Below the pieces are notes generated by a model. That model ran no database searches, had not been told where the DNA came from, and was given only the letters and a program-made list of their open reading frames with translations. Below, piece after piece: positions 17,733 to 28,300 of a stretch of 64,000 bases of DNA. Source of the stretch: Pedobacter ginsengisoli (lineage in GTDB: Bacteria > Bacteroidota > Bacteroidia > Sphingobacteriales > Sphingobacteriaceae); contig NZ_CP024091.1 of NCBI RefSeq assembly GCF_002736205.1, forward strand, positions 3,469,555-3,533,554. The letters run 5' to 3'. The position numbers were made by a program, and so were the translations under genes. How positions within the stretch are numbered: position 1 is the stretch's first letter; the number at the start of each line of letters is the position of its first letter.

Positions 17733-19484
17733 CTAAATTATCTTTACCCCCTTTGGCGCATTTATATCTGTTTTAATCTTACCATTTGGCAGTTTAGTGT
17801 GCTTAATTTTTAAAACACCAAACGGTGTTGGGTATGTTCCCTCTACAAACTTTAAATCGCCCAAATGAGGTTCTATTTTAATTGTTTTACAACCCGCTTC
17901 TACAACTTTCACCCCTAAAACATGTTCAGTTAACCATGCTGTAGGTCCCGAAGCCCAGCCATGGCATAAGCTATGTCTAAAACCTACATAACAATATGCA
18001 CCGTAATCACCGTGTACATCCTTTTTACCTTCTGGCACTAGCTCATCAATACGCGATGCATTTGTTATCCATTCCATATTAAAATCTTCCCAGAAAGTTG
18101 TAGCCCCTAAATCAAGCATTGCCCCCCAGTACTGGCGGATTACATCAATAGCACCCTGATGATCACCCGCTTTGGCTTTCGCTTCAAGCATATAGTAACC
18201 ATAAAAAGTAGAGAAATTTGCTGCGCCACCTACAGAAAGTACATTCTTATTGGCTTCCCCTGCCGGCATTAAACCAGTAATGGCAAGCAAAGCGGCCGCC
18301 TGCTTTGAACCATTAGGGTCAGGTATATATTTACGCATTCTGGCCACCGTTTTGTCGCATAAATCAGCCGTTTCCCTATCGCCCACAAGCTTACTTATTT
18401 TAGATGCGGTAGATAATGACCAAACTGTCATTGCTTGCAAACCAGCATGAATTCCTTTAGGATTTTCACTTGATGGCCAATCCAGAAAGCGTGTTCCATC
18501 CAGTTTTTCTTTATTGTCATCGCCAACCTTTGCTACTATTTGCTTAACCAATCCACCCAAATATTCCTTCTGTTGCTTCAGGTAGTTTAAATCCCCGTTG
18601 TGCATATACCAATCATAGTGAAGAATAATCCACCACATAGAATAAGTGCTTATCCCATTCATCCAGCCTGGTAAAGGAGTCGTTTCTCTTGATAAATCTA
18701 AACTTTTAGGGACCACTTCATTATATCCAAACACAGAATTAACAGTTGAAATTTCAGGGTGAAGATCTCCAACCCACACCAGTCTATCACGCTTAATTCC
18801 ATCCCAGAGGTATTCCTGCATATTCAGATGCACAGTATAAGCACCTGTCTCCCATATTTTATTTAAACGTTCATCACTGCTGTTAAAAGAGCCTATATAA
18901 GGAATATCACGATAGGTAAAAATTGCACGCACCTCTTTCAGTTGCAATTCAGCATTTTCCTCTTCAAGATCTATGCGCACAAAGCGAAATCCGCTTTCAG
19001 CCAATTGGATTCTTCCCAACCATGGAGCCAATGTGGTAAAATCTCTGATTGCATGATCATTTGTTGCCCCCTTCGGACCACCAACGTCTGACATTGCTTC
19101 ACTAGCTGATTCACCATAGCGTACCCTTATTTTAAGAGGAATATTTTTTGGTCCCCACATGCCGGTTACAATCTCCAGCCCACCTTGCAGTTCTTTACCA
19201 AAATCCAGCAATATAGACGCTTTTTTTCCAGAACCATCGTTTTTCAGAATCGCCATGTTACGGTTAGCCAGATCGGCCTGACTAATTCCCGGCTTCAACA
19301 ATTGTTCTATGTTGCGAACTTGTCCCTCTTTCCATAAAATCTTTACAGGAGAAATGTATTGCCTGGTTAAAGGGCTAATATTATCCGCCTTAGCAGAACT
19401 GCTTAATTTTTTACCTGGCTGTGCCTGTATGGTAACAACTATTAAACAAATGGCAAAAAATGGATATAAAAATTTTTGTAGCAT
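17733..19484 (-). CDS. GH78-type alpha-L-rhamnosidase-like protein
   Basis: A 583-residue exported protein (signal peptide ending near residue 21, VVTIQAQ). After a beta-sandwich region it carries the (alpha/alpha)6 catalytic domain of GH78: DGIKRDRLVWVGDLHPE supplies the acidic pair near the active site, FWEDFNMEW is the expected general-base region, and HGWASGPTAWLTEHVLG is a conserved C-terminal block. It is much shorter than the 900-residue GH78 next to it, so it lacks the N-terminal accessory domains; such short forms occur in PULs. Probable role: release of terminal alpha-L-rhamnose in the periplasm. It is the last gene of the minus-strand glycosidase run, 22 bases after the other GH78 gene. 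Confidence 0.82.
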   Translation of the reverse strand: MLQKFLYPFFAICLIVVTIQAQPGKKLSSSAKADNISPLTRQYISPVKILWKEGQVRNIEQLLKPGISQADLANRNMAILKNDGSGKKASILLDFGKELQGGLEIVTGMWGPKNIPLKIRVRYGESASEAMSDVGGPKGATNDHAIRDFTTLAPWLGRIQLAESGFRFVRIDLEEENAELQLKEVRAIFTYRDIPYIGSFNSSDERLNKIWETGAYTVHLNMQEYLWDGIKRDRLVWVGDLHPEISTVNSVFGYNEVVPKSLDLSRETTPLPGWMNGISTYSMWWIILHYDWYMHNGDLNYLKQQKEYLGGLVKQIVAKVGDDNKEKLDGTRFLDWPSSENPKGIHAGLQAMTVWSLSTASKISKLVGDRETADLCDKTVARMRKYIPDPNGSKQAAALLAITGLMPAGEANKNVLSVGGAANFSTFYGYYMLEAKAKAGDHQGAIDVIRQYWGAMLDLGATTFWEDFNMEWITNASRIDELVPEGKKDVHGDYGAYCYVGFRHSLCHGWASGPTAWLTEHVLGVKVVEAGCKTIKIEPHLGDLKFVEGTYPTPFGVLKIKHTKLPNGKIKTDINAPKGVKII

Positions 19485-19506
19485 GCTTTAATTTATAATG
19501 ATTTGC

Positions 19507-22323
19507 TTAGATTTTCTTTGTTTTAATTACATGGTTTCCTGATGCAAGCTCAAAAGATCTGAATCCATCTTTAACCCCTAAATCCTTAATGTATTTTGAT
19601 TTGTCAGTTATATCAGCCTCATCTTCCCTTAACTGAAGTATAGCGCTGCAGTTTGGTGGCACACTTATGTTCATGGCAAGTCCATCAGCTGTTCGCTTCC
19701 ACGCCGTTTTAATTAAGCCTGCGGGCGATTCCATATTTGCTTTGGCCCATTCCATTTGAGTAGCAGTTAATAGCGGAGGGCGAACAATGAAACGCTGAAA
19801 TCCGGGTGCCTGCGAATCACGTTTTATACCTGCCACTCCATCAATATACCATGCACCGGGATACAGGTATGAACTATGCAACAGTGAATGCCCTGGCAGA
19901 TCCTTTTCCCACATTTCCCATATAGTGGTAGCACCATTAGCTTTCATGTAGCCCCAGCTTGGATAATCGGTTTTCGAAGTCATTGCATAAATAAGGTCAT
20001 CTCGACCAGCATCTCTTAATACTTTAAAAAGCATTGCCCCTCCTGTAATTCCAACATTGATATGTCCTTTATGAACAACCAGAATTTCATTTTCCAGTCG
20101 TTTCATTATTACTGGTTTCAGGTTCTCAGGCATTACCTCACCTAATAGGGCAGCTGCCAGATTAGACATCGATTTATCAGAATAACTATGATCATCCGTA
20201 TTGTAAAACTTGGCATGAATTGCCGCGCTAGATACTTCAGCCTGTTTTTCCCATTGTTTTGCTTCTTTATTTTTATGTAGCACACGGGCAATTTTAGCAG
20301 CCGTGCGCAGGTTAAATATCCTATAGCAATTATTTAAAAAAACCGTTTGTGGTTTATCGTTGTTCATCCCTTCAGCCGTAGCTCCCGGCCATAACCAGTC
20401 ACCCAAAAAATCCCACGAACCACCAAAGCGAACCAGCATATCATCTTTAGTATTAAGATCTAGAAAAGAAAGCCATCCTTTAATCAGTTCAAAATTCTTA
20501 TCCAGTATTCTGGTATCGCCTTCATGCTGATAAATAAACCATGGTAAAGAAACAGCTATGCCTCCCCATGCAGGGCCACCACCACCCATATAAGTAGGTG
20601 CTGTATGTGGCAAAACGCCATTATTCATAATACGGCCACTCATTATGCTTTTGCGGGCAAAGTTTTGGTCGTACATATTTCCCACAATAGATTCTGTTCC
20701 CTGCACATCTCTCCAATCTTCCATCCATTTGGTATAAAATGCGGCCATATGATAATTGAACATCCCTGTTTCGCAGGTTGCATGTGCATCGCCACCATAC
20801 CCTAACCTTTCACGCTGAGGGCAGTCTACAATATACCCACCTATTGAAAGATTTTGAAAAGTCCATTTTATCCGGTCGTACATCCAGTTTTGCAACGGAT
20901 CTGAACATTCAAAAGTAGTAGCCTCCTTATAATTGGTACGTATCAGCCAACCACGAATATCAGCCAATGAAGGCTTACTTTTTAAACCCTTAATAGTAAT
21001 CCACCTGCCAGAGCTATAGTTAAACCTGTTATGAAACGTACCCTGTCCTGTTTTTCCAATAATGAAAGCACTATGATTACTAAAAGTTATATCATTCTGC
21101 TCTCTTTCCGAAAATAGAAATTTGATGGTATCACCCTGGTTGCCCTTCACCTTAATTTCAGTCCACCCGGCAAAATTAACCCCCATATCAACCCTGTATG
21201 AACCATCATTTCTTTCAACAATTCCAATTGGTTTTATTTCATCAAAAGCCCGGTTAGGCTCTATCTTTTGAGCAGAGAGGATTAGCTTAGGCTGATAAGA
21301 TACCGCCTTATCCCATGTCGTTTCATCACAAGCTGTAGTGTTCCAGTTTAAAACCTCTTTATTTGCATCCCAAATCTCTCCACCCATTCTGTTTGAGTCC
21401 CATACGCCCAATAATTTATTAGGACTTTCATGTGTTTTCCAGGTTTCATCAGTAACAATAACCAGTTCAGGTTTTGATAATGTTATGCTGTTTTTATTCG
21501 CATAAATCGAAGCCTGTGCAATTACAATTGGGGTATTGGGCCGGTCTTTTACAATGTAAGGTCCAAAAATAGACCACGAAGTCCCCAGCCATATGGCTAT
21601 TACATTTTTACCAGCTTTAAGTTCAGATGCAATATCATAAGCCACGTAACGTGCCCTTTTAGTATGGTCAGTTACACTGGGTGCCATAACATCATTACCT
21701 ATTTTTTTGCCGTTTACATATACTTCGTGGAAACCTACAGAGGCTACAAATATATTTGCCTTTGCGGGTTTTGCTTTCAGTGTAAAGGTTTTTCGCAACC
21801 AAGGATCAGAGATGTTACAATCTTGCTGTGCGGGATCAAAAATCTGATCCGTGCCAATCCATTTCGCCTTCCAGTCAGTTGGTTTAAGCAAACCTGTTGT
21901 CCAGTGAGCTGTTTTACTCCATCCAGAAACTTTACCCTTTTGGTCTTTAACAGAAACTTTCCAGAAGTAAATTTTATCAGACACCAATGGCTTGCCTTTA
22001 TAGCTAATCTGCTGCATTTCTGATGAATTTACCCAACCAGAATCCCAAACATCACCTCTATTAAGTTTCAATCCACTTTCGGTTGATGCAACTAAAATCC
22101 TGTATCCTGTTTGTTTTTGCCCAAATGCCGAACTATCCGCAGCCCTAAGCGTCCAACTTAAGCGAGGTTGTAATTCATCCAGGCCCTTTGGGTTAATAAG
22201 GTATTCACACCTTGCATTTCCGGGGACAACAGAACTGCTTACATCAACTATTCTGGAGGCAAAAACAGCCCAAGGTAAATACAGGAACAACAATAAAATA
22301 AGTATATTTTTAGTTCGTCTCAT
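19507..22323 (-). CDS. GH78 alpha-L-rhamnosidase, multidomain
   Basis: A 938-residue exported enzyme (signal peptide within the first 22 residues, LPWAVFA). Domain order: Ig-like N-terminal domain with fibronectin-like strands (PRLSWTL, YRILVAS), the Bac_rhamnosid_N beta-sandwich (about 150-330, FVASVGFHEVYVNGKKIG), another beta-domain, then the (alpha/alpha)6 catalytic domain with DCPQRERLGYGGDAHATCE and the general-base segment GATTIWEMWEKD, and a C-terminal beta-domain (GFQRFIVRPP). Length and motifs match complete GH78 enzymes that hydrolyse alpha-L-rhamnosides by inversion. It is preceded by a 69-bp gap holding CTGTACTG-type dyads. Confidence 0.92.
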   Translation of the reverse strand: MRRTKNILILLLFLYLPWAVFASRIVDVSSSVVPGNARCEYLINPKGLDELQPRLSWTLRAADSSAFGQKQTGYRILVASTESGLKLNRGDVWDSGWVNSSEMQQISYKGKPLVSDKIYFWKVSVKDQKGKVSGWSKTAHWTTGLLKPTDWKAKWIGTDQIFDPAQQDCNISDPWLRKTFTLKAKPAKANIFVASVGFHEVYVNGKKIGNDVMAPSVTDHTKRARYVAYDIASELKAGKNVIAIWLGTSWSIFGPYIVKDRPNTPIVIAQASIYANKNSITLSKPELVIVTDETWKTHESPNKLLGVWDSNRMGGEIWDANKEVLNWNTTACDETTWDKAVSYQPKLILSAQKIEPNRAFDEIKPIGIVERNDGSYRVDMGVNFAGWTEIKVKGNQGDTIKFLFSEREQNDITFSNHSAFIIGKTGQGTFHNRFNYSSGRWITIKGLKSKPSLADIRGWLIRTNYKEATTFECSDPLQNWMYDRIKWTFQNLSIGGYIVDCPQRERLGYGGDAHATCETGMFNYHMAAFYTKWMEDWRDVQGTESIVGNMYDQNFARKSIMSGRIMNNGVLPHTAPTYMGGGGPAWGGIAVSLPWFIYQHEGDTRILDKNFELIKGWLSFLDLNTKDDMLVRFGGSWDFLGDWLWPGATAEGMNNDKPQTVFLNNCYRIFNLRTAAKIARVLHKNKEAKQWEKQAEVSSAAIHAKFYNTDDHSYSDKSMSNLAAALLGEVMPENLKPVIMKRLENEILVVHKGHINVGITGGAMLFKVLRDAGRDDLIYAMTSKTDYPSWGYMKANGATTIWEMWEKDLPGHSLLHSSYLYPGAWYIDGVAGIKRDSQAPGFQRFIVRPPLLTATQMEWAKANMESPAGLIKTAWKRTADGLAMNISVPPNCSAILQLREDEADITDKSKYIKDLGVKDGFRSFELASGNHVIKTKKI

Positions 22324-22356
22324 TGGTTAACATTTGGTTTTTTAAAATACCACAAA

Positions 22357-22394
22357 TACAGTACAATGGCAACCTGTACTGTCCAGTACAGGTT
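22357..22394. promoter_or_regulatory. cluster of CTGTACTG/CAGTACAG sites before GH78
   Basis: A perfect dyad, aacctgtact-gtcc-agtacaggtt (22371-22394), overlaps the stop of the upstream gene by two bases; a further acagtaca lies at 22357-22364. The arm gcaacctgtact recurs in the spacer before the GH106 gene near 28751. It may be an operator or an intra-operon processing hairpin; with no U tract it is a poor terminator. Confidence 0.45.
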
Positions 22395-24177
22395 ATTCCT
22401 TAATAAACCTGTAGACAAATCGTGCATTTGGAGCAGCATCACCCATATCAAGCCAATGCATGGCATTTCCATCAACAGGTGAATTATCTGACCATTTAAA
22501 GTCCAGCGTAAATTTATTTCCATTTATACCCAATTGGGTTTTAGCAACAATCAGTTCCAGTTCATTTTTGTTTGTTCTGTATTTTACGATGGTCGATTTA
22601 CCCAGGCCACCATCTGTCTTAAGGTTACGTAAAGTAGTGGTACTCCTACTTAAAACCTTCTGATTTACTACATACTGAAAGCCTTGCCAGCCTTCATTAA
22701 CAGAGCCCTTTACACCAATAAACAAATGCATCCAATCTACAGAATTCCATGCTGTTAGTGGCGCTTTTGTTTTTACATAGAAGTATACATTTCGCTCGTC
22801 CGAAGTAATTCTCGATTCTAAAATATCATTACGACCAGTGTTGTTTACATATTCATTTATTCTGCCCCAGCCCGGATGTTTGCGGTGAAAAGTATCTCCG
22901 CTATCATCTTTATAAACCGCCCCAATTGATTTCCAATCGTCAAATTTTCCATCAATACTTACAGATTTGTTGGTTTTGTAAACGGGTAGTTTAGCAGTGC
23001 CTTTAAACTTTCTTACATAATCCGCCAGTTGATAGTAATAATTGTCTTTAGTCACTCCGTTTTCAGGTTCGGCATCTCTGCTAAACTCAGCATTATAAAG
23101 ATCTACAAAATAGGTTTCTCCTTTATTGATGGCCTTTCCCAAAAAGGTTTTTGATGCTCCATCATTAAAACGCATAGCCACCCATTCATTCCAACCCGTT
23201 ACAAACACAAATTCGGGATCTATCTCAAGTGCTCTTTTCCATTGTTCCTCAAAATAAAGTCCTTTTTCAGTCGAAAATATTTCCGGTTCTTTTCCATTAT
23301 GAAAGCTTCTGCCAATATTAGTCATCGGGTGCTGTGCAATTGAAACAGTTACCTGTTCAGCTTTATCTTTTGAATCGTGCCAGCCATAAGATTGAGGGTA
23401 ATGATCAAGCCAGGGCCATTTGTCTTTCCCATCTGCAAACCACTCCTGATCTTTGCTCCAGGCCCAGGATTGCCGGGTAGTAAAGAAATCATCAATTTCT
23501 GATGTAATTGCCTCAGGCGGGCATAACAGTAAAGGCTTTCCCTTCCACAAAAACCAAAGTTTACTAAACAACCCTTTTTTATAAATCTGTTCATAAAGAT
23601 TATTAACCGTTTGCTTTGGAACACTATTTACAATAAAAGAAATAGAAGGTGTGGTTAATCCTTCGGCACGCATTTTAAGATAGGTATTTGCAATCTTTGT
23701 AACCTGAGGCAGGTAAATTGCAGCATTGGTAACATCCAGAATAATTACATCAATACCGGCATCAGACAACATTTGCGCATGTTTGCGAATCACCCACTCA
23801 TCATCAGCAAGATAATAGCCAAAATAAGGCTCACCCCAATGGTGAAAAGCATGAATAGGTCCATATTTTGGATCAGTTGGATTAGCTTTTAACAGCTTGG
23901 TAATGTCATACGGACTAACAGTATCAGCCAATGTTTTAGGCATCACTCCACCATCAGCAGCAGCACCTCTATGCTCATCATAACCATGAGCTCCCTGCCA
24001 TACAAAATAGAAAATACCTACATACCTGTCTTTACGCGTAGTTTTATAATTAGCAGGATCTATAATGCGGCCAAGTCCATCCTTTGCTACCCAGGTATCG
24101 GCACCATTTACCTGTGCCTTAGCCTCACAAAAGCTAATGCAACCCAACACCATAAAAAAGAACCCTTTTAAAAACAT
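22393..24177 (-). CDS. putative glycosidase: GH71/GH99-like barrel with CBM9-like C-terminal domain
   Basis: A 594-residue exported protein (signal peptide ending about residue 22, CEAKAQ). Residues about 45-380 look like a (beta/alpha)8 domain of the GH99/GH71 type: YVGIFYFVWQG, HHWGEPYFGYYLADDE, DAGIDVIILDVTNA and FVTGWNEW with an acidic residue in the expected active-site strand. Residues about 425-590 (SVSIDGKFDDWKSIGAVYKD through KFTLDFKWSDN) match the beta-sandwich of CBM9-like/DOMON-type modules. GH99 enzymes are endo-acting on alpha-mannosides; GH71 on alpha-1,3-glucan. Which applies here is not clear. It lies 14 bases after the WbsX-like gene. Confidence 0.68.
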   Translation of the reverse strand: MFLKGFFFMVLGCISFCEAKAQVNGADTWVAKDGLGRIIDPANYKTTRKDRYVGIFYFVWQGAHGYDEHRGAAADGGVMPKTLADTVSPYDITKLLKANPTDPKYGPIHAFHHWGEPYFGYYLADDEWVIRKHAQMLSDAGIDVIILDVTNAAIYLPQVTKIANTYLKMRAEGLTTPSISFIVNSVPKQTVNNLYEQIYKKGLFSKLWFLWKGKPLLLCPPEAITSEIDDFFTTRQSWAWSKDQEWFADGKDKWPWLDHYPQSYGWHDSKDKAEQVTVSIAQHPMTNIGRSFHNGKEPEIFSTEKGLYFEEQWKRALEIDPEFVFVTGWNEWVAMRFNDGASKTFLGKAINKGETYFVDLYNAEFSRDAEPENGVTKDNYYYQLADYVRKFKGTAKLPVYKTNKSVSIDGKFDDWKSIGAVYKDDSGDTFHRKHPGWGRINEYVNNTGRNDILESRITSDERNVYFYVKTKAPLTAWNSVDWMHLFIGVKGSVNEGWQGFQYVVNQKVLSRSTTTLRNLKTDGGLGKSTIVKYRTNKNELELIVAKTQLGINGNKFTLDFKWSDNSPVDGNAMHWLDMGDAAPNARFVYRFIKE

Positions 24178-24191
24178 TACTTATTGATAGT

Positions 24192-25382
24192 TCATTTCTT
24201 TACAAATGCTTTTTTTAACACATCCAGATAACCCATTTTATGCAGTGTATCAGGTTCAAGATAACTTCCTTCCGACCACTCATTCCAGGCATTAACCGTA
24301 ATCAATTTACGTTGTTTTGGATGCTCATCGACAAATGCTTTTGCTTTTTCAACATACTTTGCAAATTTCTCCGGAGCGGGATTATTAATATAACCAGTTT
24401 TATATGGAAATCTCGGGTTCGCATCCCAGCTTATCGTCAGATTAGGAAAATAAGGGATGGTAAAATCATTACTGAATCCTTGCCACATATTGGTCGATAA
24501 ATCCGCCCATTTCTCATAATCACCATCAGGATTTTGTAAATGTGCCCAGCAATAATTAGTTAAACTGTTAAAACCAAAATACTCCATAACTTTATTCTGA
24601 GTCTCAATTTTTTCTCCCGGTACACCCGCAATACTCGATGGCAAAGCCTGCCAAAGAATTCCCTGTAAATGCAACCCAGGAAATCCGGCATCAATTGTTT
24701 TTTTCCTGAAATAATCCAGGGCCTCTTTAGTTTGTGCAGCCCCACCCAAACCTGCAATCAGCGTATGAAGTTCATAGATGCAAAATACCGGAGCACCGTC
24801 AATCTTATAATATGCAGGATCTTTAAAATACTTATCTATAACACGGTCTACCACAATATTAAATTGCGTCCGGTCTACACTCCCTTTCCATATCACCGAA
24901 TCTTTTTTTGGATTCTTACGTTCCCAATAAGTGGTAGCATCATGATTTGCCCACATCAGGTAAAACTTCATTCGGCCTTTATTGGCTTTTAAAAACCCTT
25001 CGTTTATACAATCTTCCAGAAAAGGCTTTCCTTCATACCAGTACCAATCAAAAATAAATGTGTTCACACCATGATCAACTGCAGCCGTAATCTTTTTGTC
25101 CATATCCTTCGGATTTGCCTCGTCCAGATACCCCCACAATGGAACCTTTGGCTGGGCATGTCCCTTTTCTTTAGGTTGCGCTTTATAAATAATCTCCCAT
25201 TCCCCCTTTTTCTCAGGAAACAAAAACTCAGCCCTAGGCTCATAATGATAAGCAGGCCAATAAAATGCAGCTACATCATAATCCTGAGTAATTTTCTTTT
25301 TAATACTGCATGCCTGGAATACAGAGGCAACAGAAATTACTATTGCCAAAGAAAACAGTTTATGGTAAGAGAATAAATTCAT
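24192..25382 (-). CDS. WbsX/GH99-like domain lipoprotein
   Basis: A 396-residue protein with a lipoprotein signal (SVFQAC, Cys25). The hallmarks of the WbsX/GH99-like family are present: AAFYWPAYHYEPRAEFLF at the start, WGYLDEANPKDM, FIFDWYWYEGKPFLEDC and the C-terminal NAWNEWSEGSYLEPD, which contains the Trp-Asn-Glu-Trp active-site block. Some members were named glycosyltransferases because of their place in O-antigen loci, but in polysaccharide loci they are thought to act as glycosidases. It is probably an outer-membrane-anchored or periplasmic enzyme. Ten bases separate it from the GH106 gene, so it is co-transcribed. Confidence 0.8.
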   Translation of the reverse strand: MNLFSYHKLFSLAIVISVASVFQACSIKKKITQDYDVAAFYWPAYHYEPRAEFLFPEKKGEWEIIYKAQPKEKGHAQPKVPLWGYLDEANPKDMDKKITAAVDHGVNTFIFDWYWYEGKPFLEDCINEGFLKANKGRMKFYLMWANHDATTYWERKNPKKDSVIWKGSVDRTQFNIVVDRVIDKYFKDPAYYKIDGAPVFCIYELHTLIAGLGGAAQTKEALDYFRKKTIDAGFPGLHLQGILWQALPSSIAGVPGEKIETQNKVMEYFGFNSLTNYCWAHLQNPDGDYEKWADLSTNMWQGFSNDFTIPYFPNLTISWDANPRFPYKTGYINNPAPEKFAKYVEKAKAFVDEHPKQRKLITVNAWNEWSEGSYLEPDTLHKMGYLDVLKKAFVKK

Positions 25383-25391
25383 AACGTAGGA

Positions 25392-28300
25392 TTAGTAAGG
25401 GTTTATTTCAATAGACACCGGCCCCGTTAATCCAGAAGGATGAAGTGGGCTATCAGCTTTGTAAGGGTTAATATAAGTCCAGGTTTTACGTTGATCCTCT
25501 GGCAATTTTAAATCACCTATCAGTCGGTTTACCCAGGTGTTAACCACTTTAATTTCGAGCTTATTTTCGCCCGCCATTACTGCATCAGTAATGTCTACTT
25601 TGTAAGGCGGGGTCCATACACCACCCACATCTTTACCATTAACCTTTACTTTTGCCAATGCCGTAACTGCACCCAGATTTAGGTAGATGCGCTGCCCTGC
25701 AAGGGGTTTTTTAAGCTCAACAGAAGTATTGTATACGGCAGATCCCGAATAATGGGCTATTCTGGTATCAGGATGTTTCGACCAATCTGTTAAAGTTTTA
25801 AATACCACAGGTTCCTCTGGTCCTCTCGCTTCTTTATCAAATTTCACAGTCCACGGATCATTTAATTTAATAACATCAACCGGCGTCGGAAAATTAACCA
25901 TTTTCTCAGCTGGGGCGTTACCCTGTTTATCCTTACTGAAAATTACAAAAGCACTTTCAAATGCATCTAGTTTTAAAGGAACAGATGTTGTATTTGACGT
26001 TGAACTATACTCCGGAAGATCGCGCATTTTCCCGGTTATCGCATTCCATAATTCCGGTGCTTTTCCGCTCACCCTAAAAGCCGGATTAATGCTTATCGGC
26101 TTATCACTCTGATTAGACACAAAGTAAATCTCACCATCATTGGTCTTTCTATGAATATATAATGCCAAATCATTACCTACGGTTTTAAAATCAGGTATTA
26201 CCCCAATTTTATCCAAGGCTTCCTGCAAATCAAAACCAGTCATTACCAACCCTTTACCGTATTCATTTGTTTTAATGGTTTCGCCATCAATTTTTCCCCA
26301 AAGCTCATTGGCAGTTTTTTTCACATTGCCATCGGCAGTTGCGTAGTTTTCCAAACTAGGCGAGCGTTTTGGTTTTGGCCCCAAAATAACCCCACCTTCT
26401 TTTACCAAACCCGCTATTTTTTCCAGCAATTCCGGTCTCATGGTTTCAAGAGCAGGCAGTACCAATACACGATACGACATTCCATCAGGAAGTACAAATT
26501 TGCCATCTTTAACAGTCAAACGGTTAATGATCACTTCAGCATTAATGTAATCAAACGAATAACCAGACGGGAGTTTGGGATCTTGCACACCGGTCATTTT
26601 GGGAGCATCCTCTCCAATAAAATAGGCTACATCTGCAACATATTTACCCTGTTGCAACATAAAATTACAGCGTTTAAGGTAGTGGATAAACATATCCATA
26701 TCGTAAAACCAGGTATTAAACCGGTTAAACTCATTACCAAACCAGGCATTAACGCCTGGCTTTCTATCTTCATATGGCTGCTGAATATAAACATGCAGTA
26801 GTGTATTATTAATCCCTTCAGTAAAGAATCTGTCACCTCGTTGCTTCATCATTGCCGGGTAACGTCCAAAAGTATTTCCTGCTGCAGTAAAAGACTCTGC
26901 TGAAACTTTTGTTTTACCATAAATATGTGCTGCTGAAGAAGCTGCCCTGTTCTCTATATTGCCCAGTTCACCTTCACTCCAGAATTCGCCTGCAACCTCA
27001 TCAGATTGACCTCCATATTGAAGAAATTCTCCCGGGAAACCCCAATGGCCATAATTTTCGAGCCATATGTTTAACCCATGTTTATGACTCACATCCCGCA
27101 ATCCACCAACATATTCATAAGCTACATTGTCTGCCACAAATCTTCTCAAATCCCATAAGAAACGATCTGATTTATCCTGGCTTCCTACCACATGCCCATA
27201 CATAACAGGCATAAGTGGCATAGGGTCATATCCATAACGCTTTTTAAATTTGGCAATAAAATCATCTGTCCAATTCTGACCACCCATCTCATAACTATCC
27301 TGAACTGCAACCTTCCATGTTTTGCGGTCCTCAGCAGGAATACGTCTTTGAATTTCGCCCATAAATGCATCAAAGTGTTTTAATACATGCTCATGGTTCA
27401 TTTTATCAATTTCCAGTCCGGTTCCTTCTGGCGATGCAGGACTGTTTTGCACACCGGTTGGCACCATCCCTGTACGCATTACAACCCAATCCCCCTCAGG
27501 CACATCCCAGGTAAGTGTACCATCAGCCGATAAATGCGAGCTGATGTCTTTAATAGAACTTTCGTCTATAAGCAAAGCTTTATCCCCTACTTCCTTTTGC
27601 TGAGCCCATTGGTATTCATTCCAATAAGGAAGGGGTGTTGGGTGCATCTTGGCTAATGTTTTTTCAATAAAACGTTCAACCTTAGGCACCGAAGAAATTT
27701 CTAACTCCGCAATACCCGCATCGGGCGATGAGTTGGTAATTGTTAACCTGAAAGTATTAGAGGTTACCACATCAAACGAAACAATAACCGGAGCAAACTG
27801 TGCAAACCCCACATTCAACGCATTATTACTGCGGTCTACTCTAAACTGTTTTATCTCACGATAATTACCATTTTCCAGCGCCTCCATTTTCACATCCATA
27901 CTCATGTTCTTTTTTGATGGATAGATAGTTAAACTTCGCGCAGTATAATTTTCTTTAGCAGTAATAGTAATTACAGAGTTCCCCGCAGGTAATACTGCCT
28001 CAGTCTGCAGATTCTTATCAAGAATATTTGCAATGCTGCTTACAGATGGAGCAGAGGTAACAACCGGTTTTAAATCAGCTATACTATTTCCATACCCTTT
28101 AGGAGCTTTAAATGCCAATAGCTTAACATCCTGAAAACTCCCCTCCGGTTTGTTAAGTTTTTGCGAAATCTTTGCCGGCCCCTTAAACACAGTTTCCGAC
28201 GATGCCAGGTAACGCATTGCCTGTTCAGGTTTAACCCAGGGGCCACCAGACTGGCTCCATCCCGGGCTATTAAACATTCCTATTTCTATACCCAGTTCTG

